Shown here in pieces: positions 1 through 10,887 of a DNA stretch of 64,000 nucleotides. Source of the stretch: Paracyclopina nana. Lineage: Eukaryota > Arthropoda > Copepoda > Cyclopoida > Cyclopettidae. A program made the position numbers and the translations under genes. The notes beneath the pieces are model-generated. The model searched no databases. It was given only the letters and a program-made list of their open reading frames with translations, and was not told where the DNA came from. The stretch spans positions 10,552,501 to 10,616,500 of the forward strand of contig JAGUCH010000002.1 of assembly GCA_019096065.1 (NCBI GenBank). The letters are read 5' to 3'. Position 1 is the first letter of the stretch. Each line of letters starts with the position of its first letter.

Positions 1-2400
1 GTAGCTCTCGCTTGCTATGCTCTGGTATAGGGTTTTGTAATTTTTTCTTTTGGCATTATTTTTTTCTATTTGACTGCAAACCAACATTTGGCACTTTTTT
101 GAGTAAATGGTTTTTATCAAATCTTAACTTAAAATTTATCTTTCTTCAAAATAAGGACAGGGTGTGCCGTTTTCTGCTACAACCATTAAGCTTAAAAGTT
201 CCTGTGAGAAAAAAATGGTAAGATAATTTGCACTCAATGAATGCTTTTTTTGCAACTTTTAGTCATAAATAGATTGATGTTGAATTATTCGATGCATTTG
301 TCAGCAAGAAAAGAAAAACGGTCAATGTTTTTTTGTTTGCCCGAATGGGGATATACTAAAATAGGCGACATGCGCGGCTTATAAAATGCGCGACCTGAAC
401 GGACATGTTGGGCTTGCTAAAAGATTTTTTTCTATTATTGATTCTTAGTTCCTTTTTTCGTAAATATTTACATTGATAGAGCTCCAGCCGAAATAGTGGC
501 ATAGTTCTATCACAAGGAAGAATAATCTTGAGCATTTCTTCCCTGAAGTTATGACTTATCTTTTATTTTAAATACATGCGGAGAAATCCCCCGTGCCAAA
601 TGCCGATTTTGAGACATCCCCTTTAAATGGAAATTTTAGAATAAAACTTTATAAATGCTCATAATTGACTCTTTTTAAAAGCTTATGGATATTTTTGAGA
701 AAGTCTGGTCACATTGAAACTAATGAGAGAGGGGAGAAGAAGAAGTGGGAGCTAGATGAAAATGTGTTCCGATTTATTTGATAAAGATGCTCACATTAAG
801 CCAAATGTATTGCTTTTATGGGTGGATCTGGCTTAATGCAGTTCGCTAAACTTCGCTTCTTTCCTCTTATGCATATGTGGAGAAATCCCGTGCGCCAAAT
901 GCCGATTTTGAAACATCCCCTTTTTATTGATTGTGCCAAAATGGTGTGATATACTATTTAGTAACAACATCTTAAAAGCATTTAGCTAAAAAACCTATGG
1001 GTAACTGAAAAAAGCCAAAAATAGCTCTTCTATCATTTTTTCCAAAAAAAAATTTATGCATGACCTATTCATTTCTAAGACTTTTCAACTTTATATGTCA
1101 ATGCACTCCCGTTAGGACTAATTTGATAGCCTTTTAAAAGTCATTAGCACAAGAAGCTGAAAATTGGCCTCGAAAGGAGAATTTTGAAAGTTGATAGAAT
1201 TTCTTGTGAGCGCAAAAATGGATTTTATGTGCCCTGTACATACTTTATGCACATAATTTATGTTGGAGAGCTTCCAGGTTTACACCGACGTGTACTGCCT
1301 ACTCTCTTAACGCAATGTTTGCTTTACAGCCTCCAAACCTCTCTACATTATTTTATTACTAAACTCTATGCTCATCTCAGTTGCTCAAGAATAAACACAG
1401 TATATATTCCGCTTTTACCCTGAGCAGACATCTTTTCGGGACTTAGGTCTCTTTTAGTGTCATATCCGGTGCTTTTATTTCATTATATCAAGTAGAAGCA
1501 GCCTTCTGGATCTCCTCTTTGTCATGATCCTGCGGATTGGAGGCTCATTTCCAGGGTCCAAGGTCTTCTAGTAGTGCTCTTCGCCATTGGTATTACTACG
1601 ACCTTGCTATGTATCCAGGGATGGACAGTGCTTGCAACAATTTATGCATTATGAGCAATAAGGAAAATTCCCAAAATTAAAGCTTTTATTAACAATACCA
1701 ATAAATCTTTTCACTTAAGATGAAAAATAAAACCAGGACACATTGATAAGTTCTTTGCTAACAATCTTCACCATTCAGATTACCCTAAAATAAAAAACCA
1801 GAGATTTTGCCAGAATCTTAATCATCTTGAAAGTCATTTATCAGGCTCATGAAATATTGGTCGTCCTCCCAGAGATTTTGCCATGATCTCATTCCTCTGG
1901 AAAGTCATTTGTGAGGCTCATTGAATATTGGAAAGCCTATCAGAGATTTTGCCAGGATCTCAAATATCTTCAAAGTCATTTCTCCCTTAGATTTTGCCAG
2001 AATCTGCATCCTCTTCAATGTCAAGTTTGAGGATAAATGAATGTTGGAAAGCATCAGAGGTTTCAACAGGATTTCCATAATCTTGAAAGTCTGAGTCTCA
2101 TGATTTTTAAGGCCTTCCAGGGATATATAGAATGTTGATTCTGATGTTAAGAGAATTCATTTTGCTTGAATCCATTGACTTTGAATAGCAATCATCCTTT
2201 TCAATGCTCTCACTGCATTCCAATGGTCATAAGGTAATCATCAGATTGATAGCAGTTGCAGAGCAATCTGCGGGAAGTTCCACACCACCATGAGGTCTCC
2301 CGCCTTGGTGTTGCTGAGATTTTGCCGCCAGATCTCTCAGGATGCATCTCCATTTGCTGACATGGAGATTTTGCCCACATCCTCCTACCTAGCTGGCTAG
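1..2400. other. Gene-free repeat-rich stretch
   Basis: No coding region is supported here; open frames are short, low-complexity and lack recognisable domains. It contains a direct repeat (about 573-628 and 872-926, both with GAGAAATCCC and GCCAAATGCCGATTTTGA), a short piece near 349-410 with TACTAAAAT and ATGCGCGAC that resembles the foldback element at 50,330-50,815, and a tandem repeat near 1,798-2,100. The AT-rich remainder shows nothing I can name. Confidence 0.6.
1798..2100. repeat. Imperfect tandem repeat, about 60 bp unit
   Basis: The motif AGATTTTGCCAGAATCT followed by CTTGAAAGTCATTT and a GAATATTGGAAAG-like piece recurs about five times with a spacing of roughly 55-65 bp. Looser echoes of AGATTTTGCC continue to about 2,370. 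No coding sense is apparent in either strand. It lies just beyond the 3' end of the P-type transposase, so it could be part of that element's 3' non-coding end, but this is a guess. Confidence 0.6.
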
Positions 2401-3089
2401 CGGCAATGGCAGGCTTAGAAACAGTAGGCCTTGATGCTCTTGCCATTGGCTTCACCTTCTATTTCTCGCTGGTGTTCCTTCCTCATCTGGGCGGTAAGTT
2501 GCCTGGCCAGGATCAGTTGGCGAACAGACAAGTACCGCTTGATGATGAGGTTGAAATGGTAAAGGGGAACACCAACAACCTGCCGTTTGACCTCCTTAAG
2601 GAGAGGCTTGACAAGTGCAGAGACAAGTCACTTCGGTATATCTGTCCAGCTACGAATCCGCAAAATTATGAAAAGCAAAACTACGATCCATAAAACTACG
2701 AAATACAAAACTACAAAATGCAAAACTGCGATCACAAAAACTACGAATCTAATTTCATAATTAATGAATAAATAATTTCATTTCTTTATCTAATATTTTT
2801 GTTGGTGGGGCTTCTCCTACACGAAGCATCAACTCAGCACAATCCCCGCTCAAATCCATTGTGTATCAGCATCACTGTGAACAATTTGGAATTACTATTA
2901 GCTGAGACGGCTGAGCAGTACATAAGTTCCGAATGTATAATTTCCATGATTTTTGAATTCCTCTCTAGAGGAGAATAATGAAAATTATGCATCTGCAATT
3001 GGATAATGATCATTATACCTCACTTGATCCTTGCGCCATCTATTTTATTTGAATATCATAGAAAAAAAGGAAGGAGGTAGTAAGAATAG

Positions 3090-3146
3090 AACACCGGTCA
3101 CCCGGGTCGCGCGCCGACACTCTACCACTGAGCCACCTGTTTGATA
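3090..3146 (-). repeat. tRNA-derived SINE fragment
   Basis: On the minus strand the sequence has a good RNA polymerase III A box (TGGCTCAGTGG followed by TAGAG), as in the D arm of a tRNA, and a weaker T-arm-like part (GGTGACCGGTGTTC). A cloverleaf does not close, since no acceptor stem can be drawn, so I call it a tRNA-derived SINE head or a tRNA relic and not a tRNA gene. Confidence 0.5.
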
Positions 3147-3448
3147 AGAAAAATTGCTCAGAAGCTGGGTTAAATACTTACAGCAAGAAACTGACGACTA
3201 GCGAATGAAGAAACATGGCCGAACGGGCTGGCGCGGCATGGTCGCAAGACGCTACACCAACAAGTGCAAGCGCATGTTGAAGGCTAGCCCGCTGGGTCAG
3301 CTTTGATGAGCTCACGCTCGCTATCTGCAATAAAGCGAGCCGCAAAATTTAAGGCATAACTTGCAAAAATCAAGCCAAAAAACTTTCGTAAATTCAATTT
3401 TAGCCAATGCTTGAAATGTTGGGGGGCAGCTAATAGTAATAGGATTAT

Positions 3449-3592
3449 GCACCTCTAGGCTGTCGGATAACACTCATTATTTTTAGTGTCTCGTGCCAAT
3501 CACTCGTTCGCTCCGCTCACTCGTGATCTGTCACTTGACACTAAAAAATAATTCGTGTTATCCTCCAGCCTAGAGGTGTATAATCCTATATT
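3449..3592. mobile_element. Small foldback MITE
   Basis: A near-perfect hairpin has a 5' arm with CACCTCTAGGCTGTCGGATA followed by ACACTCATTATTTTTAGTGTC. Its 3' arm is the complement of this, ending in AGCCTAGAGGTG, with about 60 bp of loop. The loop itself contains the short palindrome-like CACTCGTTCGCTCCGCTCACTCG. It lies about 30 bp before the OTU reading frame, so it might affect that gene's expression. Confidence 0.7.
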
Positions 3593-3621
3593 ATTTCTGT
3601 TAGACTTCAAGTGAGTGCATC

Positions 3622-5025
3622 ATGATTTTGGAGTTGCTGTGTGCAATGATAGTGTTTCTTGGGACTTTTGGAGTGTGCTTAGCACAAACAACTAGCTCTG
3701 ATGAAAGTGATCATGGGTCTGCGTATGAAATGGAGACACACAATTTTGCTGTCAAAAAGCAAGAATACAAAACCGGGAAGAGGGTTGGACAATCTAGATG
3801 GCTGGTCTCATCAGAAGTGCCTCCATACACTTACAGCAAGCATAAAGGCTGCAAAGGAGATGAAGGTCTTGTCTACTTCTGCTGTAATTTTTGTTTGAAA
3901 ATGGGAGGAAGGAATGTGTATGCCAAAGCCATCCAGACAATTGTTGATGGTGCCCCATCTTATAAGCTTGTTGAGTTGCCAGACCAGATGATCATGCCTG
4001 TGCCCCCTCGCCTACAGAGCATCTTTAGAAGCAGTTCAGCATTTGCCTTTATGAGGAAGTTGCAAAGGACCCCACAAGGCCTGCCATGAGGATATATGAT
4101 GTAGTTAGACTGGAGTTCATTGACAAGCTTAGCCAAGAAAGCAAAATCAGCTTTTTGCAAGAAGTTAGTTCATTCCGAAGTATTCAAGCTGGTCTTTTCA
4201 AGTACCAACGGCAATTCATTCCAAGTGAGCCCCAAACTTATCAGAGACTTAGAAGACATCTTCAAGATGTTTCAGGGGCTCATACCCTTACTCTTCAAGA
4301 GCCACAACAGCAACAGCAGCAACAATGTTCAGTTTTTAAGATGGATTTGGTCGAGGGGTACTTATTTGCTCAAAATCGACTAAAAGAAGTTGGCTTTGAG
4401 CTTTCACTTTCCCAAATAAGTACCCCAGGGGATGGAAATTGCTTCCTCCATGCCATTTTGGACCAAAATGCAGTATGACTCAATGCTAAGAAATCTCACT
4501 ATGGACCACAATGATTTTCGAAAGTTTGTCTGCAATTCAGCTTAAGTCATGACAATGTCAGGTCGCATTCAATGGGCTGGAGAGGAATCAATTCAAGACT
4601 GGAGGCAAAAAATGAGAAATGAAGGAGAGTTTGCTGACCAATTATTCATTCAATTAGCTGCAGAAGTTCTCAACCAAAAATTAATTTTGATACCAGTTTT
4701 TCAAGACGATGGCCATAATGGGACTGGTGTAATAGAAATATTGCCATCATCTCAAGAAATGGCGGGAAGGCATGAGCCCCTTTACCTACTGTATTACAGT
4801 GAGACAAGATTTTTTAACCCTCATTACCAATCCATTCGCCCTCTGGCCACTCAATCTGAAACTAGGCCCAGATTGGAATCATTGCCTGAAAACACAACAG
4901 CTTTCAACCCCATTCTGCAAAGCAGTCAAGTGCCAAGTAGTGAAAAACAGGGCAGAAAGAGGAAAAATATGGAAAATGCGTACATGGATCAATCTAACAT
5001 AATTTCATCAAAGTGGCAACGATAA
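3622..5025 (+). pseudogene. OTU-domain cysteine protease gene, frame-broken
   Basis: The central part encodes an OTU-type deubiquitinase-like domain. STPGDGNCFLHAILDQ carries the Asp and the nucleophile Cys of the family's DGNC motif, and about 130 residues later FFNPHYQSI carries the expected catalytic His. LFIQLAAEVLNQKLILIPVF between them fits the OTU core strand. The upstream 150 residues begin with a hydrophobic stretch that could be a signal peptide (MILELLCAMIVFLGTFGVCL) and hold a Cys-rich patch (CKGDEGLVYFCCNFC) that could be a FLYWCH-like or other zinc finger. A glutamine run precedes the OTU part. The reading frame changes near 4,080 and again near 4,465, and a stop lies near 4,543, so the copy looks dead unless introns are involved. 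OTU domains are known as passengers of some animal transposons (Helitrons, for example). The inverted ends around this one suggest the same kind of cargo role. Confidence 0.65.
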
Positions 5026-6051
5026 ATCAATTTCTGAATAATAACTTATCTATTTTATCATCTTTTAGAATTTTCAAGGATTTGTAGATTTTGGGATCTT
5101 AGTTTTGCTTTTCATAGTTGGGCACTTCGCAGTTTGAGCATCGTAGTTTTGCTTTTCGTATTTTTGCGGATTTGCAACTGAACAGTACATTCACTCCTTC
5201 TTCTCCATAAAGAGGGCCTCATTCTCCTTGAACACACTTTCACAGACACCGAACATGTCAATGGCCAATTGACTTGGAAATGTCAGACATCCCTTGACAT
5301 ATTCCCGTTCAGAGATGAGGGAGTGGCACTCAAGTCTCTCAGGTGTTGTGAAAGCCTCTGTGCAAGTCAGACACTTGGAGATGCCATGAACGATGGTTTT
5401 GGAGAGGACAAATCCCATGAAATTAACCATACTGTAGATCTCTCCCTCTACAGCATGACAGTCAGGGATTAGAATGGCAATGTCCTCCTCCTCCTTGGTT
5501 GCCTTGGCAGCCAGTTCCTTGACATCTTTGAGCGAGGCCAGCCAACTGGAGTCAAACGTGTCATATGATGAATGGGGTGAAGGCTTCAAATAGAGTAGAA
5601 AGGTGACAGCTCTCAAAGCATATTTGAACTCCACTTCAGTTGGAGCAGGGTTCCTGCGTCTAATGCATGAGAAGAAGTTCTCAACCACATCAGATGAGTG
5701 GCGGCCAGTGAGAACAATCCTGTAGCCCCTCTTGGACAGGTACTCCTCCTGGAGCTCAAGCATGGAAGTTGTTGTCAGGAGAATCCCTGACTGGATTGGC
5801 TTCCTTCCAGCCTCAGCGCTGTTGTGCTGCAGGGCCCCTTTTCAAAATCTGCACCCATCCATCATCTCAATGAACCAGTAGCCAACTTGATGGACAAAGA
5901 AGGCTGTTGTCAGAAGGCTCTTGTCAATTCCTTACTAATTGACCAGAGTGCGAATGGCAGCAGCTGTCTCCCGGCTAAGAATGGCCTTTGCTGGGTTGAC
6001 CTATAAGAAAAATTGTTGTCATTCAAAATATTTACACAATCTTACAAATAC

Positions 6052-6340
6052 ACCCAACCAGAAATTTTCCTAAGTTTTCTGGAAGTTATTGTAACGTGTT
6101 AGCACTCCTTCGTTTTACCCAGGTTGAGTTTATGTCATTATGTAACATTAACTTCCATACCAACTAAGTAAAAAAATTGGAAAAAATCGAATGTGACAAG
6201 GAAAATGGGTGTTATCGATTTTACCTAGGTATCAAGGCAGTTAATGTTACATAATGACTAAAACTCAATGTTGATAAAACGTGTAAGTTTTACTGAGAGT
6301 TTTTTTGGCGTATGAGGGCTCAGAATTTCTGGTTGGGCAG
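6052..6340. mobile_element. MITE with CCCAACCAGAAATT ends
   Basis: The outer ends are inverted (CCCAACCAGAAATTTT at the left, the complement of CCCAACCAGAAATTCTG at the right). Inside is a second, longer inverted pair (TTGAGTTTATGTCATTATG and its complement near 6,240-6,268). Length is about 290 bp. It sits in the minus-strand intron between two transposase blocks of the P-type gene. The longer element at 49,151-50,272 has very similar outer ends, so the two are probably related. Confidence 0.7.
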
Positions 6341-7412
6341 CTAGAGTATGTTGCCATTTTATGTTCATTTTTTGCATGTTGAAATGTCACAAATTGTGTT
6401 GTTTCATGCTTAATCCTCATGTCTTAGTATTTTTTATAAATCATGAGCTATTTTCACATCATTCTTTTCTACAGATAGGCCAATTTCATTATTGCCTTTT
6501 TCGCTGAATAGAGCTTCAAACTCCACTTGAACATCATGTTGTGAATGTTCTTCAGCAAATGCGGGGAGTCAGCCAGGACACGGACAATTTGATTGTTGAC
6601 AATGAAAGAATTGGAGAATTCTCTTCCGCGAGAAAGTGAAATCCCTAGTTCTCTCTATACGCCTGAAAATGAAGTTTTAATTAAATTCACTGAATATCTG
6701 AAAATTCAGTTATTTATACAATACAAATCTAGCCTATTTACTATTGATGAATGAAGTTACTTTGGTTAACAGGTCCCATGTCCATCACTGTATCTGTGAT
6801 ATCAATTCCAATTATCTGGCACCTCTCTATGATCTCAATCATCATACTAGCAATGGTTTTAGCACAGACAGAACCACCAGTCAGTGCATAGCCAACAGTC
6901 ATTTTCTAGCGAGTGGATGCCCCATTAACCAGAAAACCATGGCTTTTGTGGCTGGCTTGATGCAATTGGAATCTGGAAATAACATAATTAAGTGATTGTC
7001 TGGTGGTAAAGCAAACCATCATTGATTTTTAGAGTGTGTCTAAGAAAGTATGCCTATAAATAAGATTTTTTTTCTAAATTGAAGTGCTCAGTTTTGATAG
7101 TCTGATTTTCAATGATGCATATTAGGGCAGGCTTTGGAAATGGCTATTGAATGAGCTATGAGAAAATAAACTAGATTAAAAAAGCAAAAATGGTAAGCTT
7201 AATGAGAACTTGTAGCCTTTTGAAAACAAACCAATGTTTGCAGTTACAATAATTTTTTAAATGCAAAAATCAAATATTACCATTTTTGTCACCCTTTGTT
7301 GAGCTGGCTTTTGGCAATGTTGAGCCTCCAATGATCAGTCCACTTGAAGGGTCAATTTGGTAGCCAGCTTGGAGAGACATCTCATCTAGACTGAGGATAC
7401 CAACCCTCTCAT

Positions 7413-8022
7413 TGTTGAAGTCCTCTATTCCCGGTGATGGCCTCGGTGTCCTCGAGGAGAACTATGACAGCCAAAGAGGAACCTTCAAGGGAGAAAGGCC
7501 GCTTCCACAGCGAATCCTCCACAACTCCACGATGGTTGGTCTGCCAAGGGAGTTCAAAGGGTCCTGGTCCAATCCTCAATGCTCCAGGATGAGAGCAAGA
7601 GTATGCAAAGTGTCCCAAGTAAAACCTCTGCTTCTTTGAGTGTGAGAGACCAATAAAGACAATAGAACAAGGTGCTTGTCCTCTAAAAGCTAGATCATGA
7701 AAATAAACATGCATAAGCTAGATTTCTCCAGCTAGAGACTAAAAACCTGACTACAATGACTTCCTGACTACCTGGACAGCTTTAGCAGTCCTTTAAATGA
7801 GCCCTTCTGACTCTATAAAGACAAACTTAGACAAACTTGACAATATAACTTGACTAGACTACATAAAATAACTAAGACTAAAAATTGCACAAAAAATGAC
7901 TTCTTATTCAGATAAACATAATTCTCACACTGCACATAAATCGAATTGGCGCTGAGAATGCGAGGCTTCTGCAATGACGGAGGCGCAGCTGCGCTGAGGC
8001 GCTGCCGTTGCGGCCCGTAACA
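7413..8022 (-). repeat. BEL/Pao 3' LTR
   Basis: In element sense this LTR starts TGTTACGGGCC and ends GGACTTCAACA, the standard TG...CA ends. It is about 99% identical to the copy at 26,519-27,125. The differences are a few substitutions, a 4 bp extra TGAC and one base in an A run. Confidence 0.93.
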
Positions 8023-8036
8023 AGGTTCCCCCTTGG
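8023..8036 (-). promoter_or_regulatory. Polypurine tract
   Basis: In element sense AAGGGGGAACC lies just before the 3' LTR. This is the position and base make-up expected of the primer for plus-strand DNA synthesis. Confidence 0.65.
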
Positions 8037-8068
8037 AGGACGTGGCCTCGACTGGCCTTGGGCCCGAG

Positions 8069-10608
8069 CTAGGGCCAAGATGAAGCCATGGGGAGCAAGC
8101 GATCCTCCAAGACAAACTCGGTCTTCAAGCCTCGCTCCGCGGTCTCATCCACCCTGTTGTAAGGGATCACGTCAATGCATCCGTCAGTGTCGTAGCAGAT
8201 CTCGACTTCAAAGGCCCCAAAAAACTTCAAGCCCTTAAGGCTCAGTGCCGCCGCGACGGTGGCCTCCTCCACCAGCCTCATCCACGGAACTGAACCATAC
8301 GTGTCGTCAAAATGATGGTCAGAGTGATGCCCGATCTCGTCGCAGAAGGCACACACCTTCAGCACGCGGCCGCAAGTCATGACGGTGTGGCCGTCCTTGT
8401 CGCACGTGGGCAGAATGCAGTGGAGCGGGGCGGTGCAGGTTGCCTCCAGATGGTCGAGGCTGCCACATTTGGCACAGTAGTGGGGGCAGCTCCTTCCGAT
8501 GGTGCGCTTGATGAGGGCGCAGGTGAGATGGCTGAGGTTGGCCCGGTGTGGGGGCTTGCCGAGAATGCAAGTAAAGGCTTTCGCCAGGCGGCCATCAACG
8601 TTGTGGAGGTCGATTTTGTATGGCCTGCCCATTCGCCAATATCTTCGCGTCGCCTTTGGGCTGTTGACGCTCATGGCCGATTCTGCCCCGAGGAACAGGA
8701 ATTCGGCCTTCACCTGGTCTTCCTCAAACAAGGCCCCGTTCTTGATCCAGTCCTCCTTGCTTAGAGGCTGGAAATCACAGCCTCAACGAAGTTGGCCTAC
8801 GCCCCCTCTCTCGCGAACACAGTCGCACAACAAGTGTGCGTGCCTCCAAATGTCGGCCTTGCCGGCGTAGCCGTGCCTGACGAGGTCTTTGACTGCGGTG
8901 TAGACCAACACGGTCAACAATGACATTCGATATGCGCGATGATTTTTGACTAGAAGTTAAGGAGGGGGCGCATCCATCTCAGCGGAGGCCTTTGCCGCGA
9001 CCTCGTATATGGTGGAGGCAGTGAGGTCCAGTCGGGGAGCTTTATGGCGGTTTTCAGGGAGAGGAGTAGACTGCATGCGCTTCTTGATTGCGGGCGAGCT
9101 CTTCCTGTGGGCAGCAGCAGTAGAGGCCAGATTTGAGGGACTGAGAGGATCATCGTCGAGCAACGCAAAATCCGCCTCATCTACGCAGACTCCTTCCCAT
9201 TCCATGTCGTCCTGCTACCTAACAGCTGCTCCGCTGTCGCAGAGTCATCCTGACCTGCTAGAAGAGCTTGGCTCTCCAGACTTGCCCCTTCCTGCCTACC
9301 ACTAAAACTATGTTTACCTCGAGAAAGAGCTTGTCCTCGAAGCAAACTCTCGTCTTTCGACGGCTGGCTGGCATCCAATGGAGTGATGGGCGGTGGCAAT
9401 TCGCTGGGGATGTCCACCATTTCCACGTCGGCCGCGGGGGCCTCAGATTCCCCTGGGAAGCTGTCGTCGATCAGAGGCATGTCGGGGTCCCCCATCAACG
9501 AGGCCTCGTTGCCGAGTCCAAGGAGATTTCCCGTGGGAGTGTCGGTGAGGAGATCCATAGCCATGGCGGTTTTATCGGCCTCGAGGCCGGCCTCCATCAG
9601 GAGGCGACCTCCCTCTTCTTCGCCGGCTAGCTGGGCTAGCGACACATCAGTGACGCCGACGGATTTGGCCTCGGCCACCTCAACAAACGGAGAGAAACCC
9701 ACAACTTTTTTCGTAGCGGCCTCATGCTCCAAATCCAGCTGCCTGGCTTTCCACGCGGCCTCTCGCAAGGTTTGGGGGCACAAAGGAGTGCCGTCTGGCA
9801 TCGATGGTGGAGCGGAGGACGATCTACAGGCCTGTGGCCTCGATGATGCCGGCTTCGGAGATGGCGGCCTTGGGGATGGCGGCCTCAGGTTTGAGGCCGA
9901 GCGAACCATGCCATGAAAACTCGGTGGTGGTCCAGGGCCAGGCCTAGCCACTGGTCTGGGCACGATGCGTGGAGGCGGCGGGGTGGCGGACCTCAACTAG
10001 GCAGGCGGCCTGGGTGGCCTCTCTGGAGACATAGAACGGGCTCTTGGAGGGGCAGCTCGTACCCCAATTGGCCCGTACGGGCCCATGATGGCCACGCTGA
10101 CGGACACGTAGGGCTGAGCCCTCTCGGCTCCATCAGGCGGCTTCCCAAGTGCGGCAGCAGAGTCCACAAGGGCGGCCTCCAATTCGAGGATAAGCTCCTC
10201 ATCCGTAAGGGAGGACGCGAGTGCTTTCACGGCCGACATGATGAAATTCACGAATTCACGTTGATCAGGTCTCGATTTCTCGAATACTGGGAACAGGAAT
10301 CTCAGCGTGCTCTTCAACAGGAAGAGGAAACTGAGAAAACGCACTGGTTCAGCGGCAGAGTTCTCCGCTGATCGGTTGCGTGATCGCGTGACGTTTTTTC
10401 CGTCTTTTGACGAGACTTTTTGCGCATGTAAACAATAATAAAAACAAACTCGCGTCCTCAGCGGCCAACCGACATTTCTGGCCTCTGACTTCGTTTCTGT
10501 CGCTAAAATGATGCCTCTGCAGGCAAGGTTACTCGTTGCGAGTACAACCGTCAAATTTGATTGAAATGAGTGATTTTTCCCTTTCAGGTCAATGCAAAGC
10601 ATGGTCAA
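8069..10608 (-). pseudogene. BEL/Pao extra 3' reading frame with zinc knuckles
   Basis: Downstream of the integrase and before the 3' LTR there is about 2.5 kb of GC-rich coding-like sequence, broken by a few interruptions. The first part is proline-, alanine- and acid-rich (PPSPRPPSPKPASSRPQ, for example). The last part has closely spaced Cys/His groups (CAKCGSLDHLEATC and CAFCDEIGHHSDHH) that look like CCHC knuckles. The element already has a gag with its own knuckles, so this is an additional product. It shows no signal peptide or membrane segment that would suggest an envelope. Function is unknown; a nested ORF1 of a LINE is an alternative, but I see no LINE reverse transcriptase next to it. 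Confidence 0.55.
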
Positions 10609-10887
10609 CCATTCGTATCAACCCGAAGAACGCCGCATTCATGTCTGCTTCTAGTCCTTCATTTGTAGGGTGAGTAATGTCAACTTTCTGTCCTTTCGGA
10701 GATGCTTTGCTCTTCTTTTTCTTTTCAGACTCCAAGTTCGTTCCCGCATTGGGATTTAACCCCACTGGGAAAAGTGAGATGTCGGAGAAATGCAGTGCCA
10801 GTTTGAAGGGCGTGTTCAGCTCTTGGTTCAGCCTTCATCTTCATCATTTTGCAGTTCCTTCAGGGCCGGTGCTTCTTTCCACTTATT

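Larger units (their letters stand above)
2645..5180. mobile_element. TIR element carrying an OTU-protease gene
   Basis: The two ends are inverted copies. The left end carries CGAATCCGCAAAATTATG and AAAAGCAAAACTACGAT, and the right end carries the reverse complement (ATCGTAGTTTTGCTTTT and TTTTTGCGGATTTG). Beyond the outer 35 bp both ends continue as loose runs of ACTACGAAAT/CAAAACTAC-like words for about 100 bp. The element sits inside the 3' part of a P-type transposase gene, which continues on both sides. I could not identify an unambiguous target duplication. No transposase is recognised inside, so it may be non-autonomous. It contains an OTU-domain gene, a tRNA-like piece and a small foldback MITE. 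Confidence 0.65.
2410..7412 (-). pseudogene. P-element/THAP9-type transposase, 3' two thirds
   Basis: This is a DNA transposase of the P-element/THAP9 family, read on the minus strand in exon-like blocks. Block 7412-7285 has LSLDEMSLQAGYQID, matching the family's FDEM motif with a catalytic Asp. Block 6990-6770 has YALTGGSVCAKTI and DTVMDMGPVNQ, matching the SDMGPxNQ motif. Block 6665-6470 has VRVLADSPHLLKNIHN, matching the D-x-PHLxK-xRN catalytic motif. Block 6003-5191 has GRHSSDVVENFFSCIRRR and FKYALRAVTF, the conserved late RNase-H region, then a C-x2-C pair. A last block, 2640-2416, has KRYLSVRQLILARQL, like the family's C-terminal arginine-rich helix. Stop codons occur within blocks (for example near 5,930 and in the last block), so it is probably inactive. 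A TIR element carrying an OTU gene interrupts it at 2,645-5,180 and a MITE lies in the intron at 6,052-6,340. The remaining 5' part lies beyond the BEL element at 27,126-27,876. Confidence 0.8.

Noticed and set aside
2406-2693. Plus-strand open frame of 95 residues
   Set aside because: It is antisense to the C-terminal block of the P-type transposase and runs into the inverted end of the OTU element.
8312-8764. Plus-strand open frames of 120-180 residues in the GC-rich part
   Set aside because: They mirror the minus-strand zinc-knuckle reading frame of the BEL element and show no domains.
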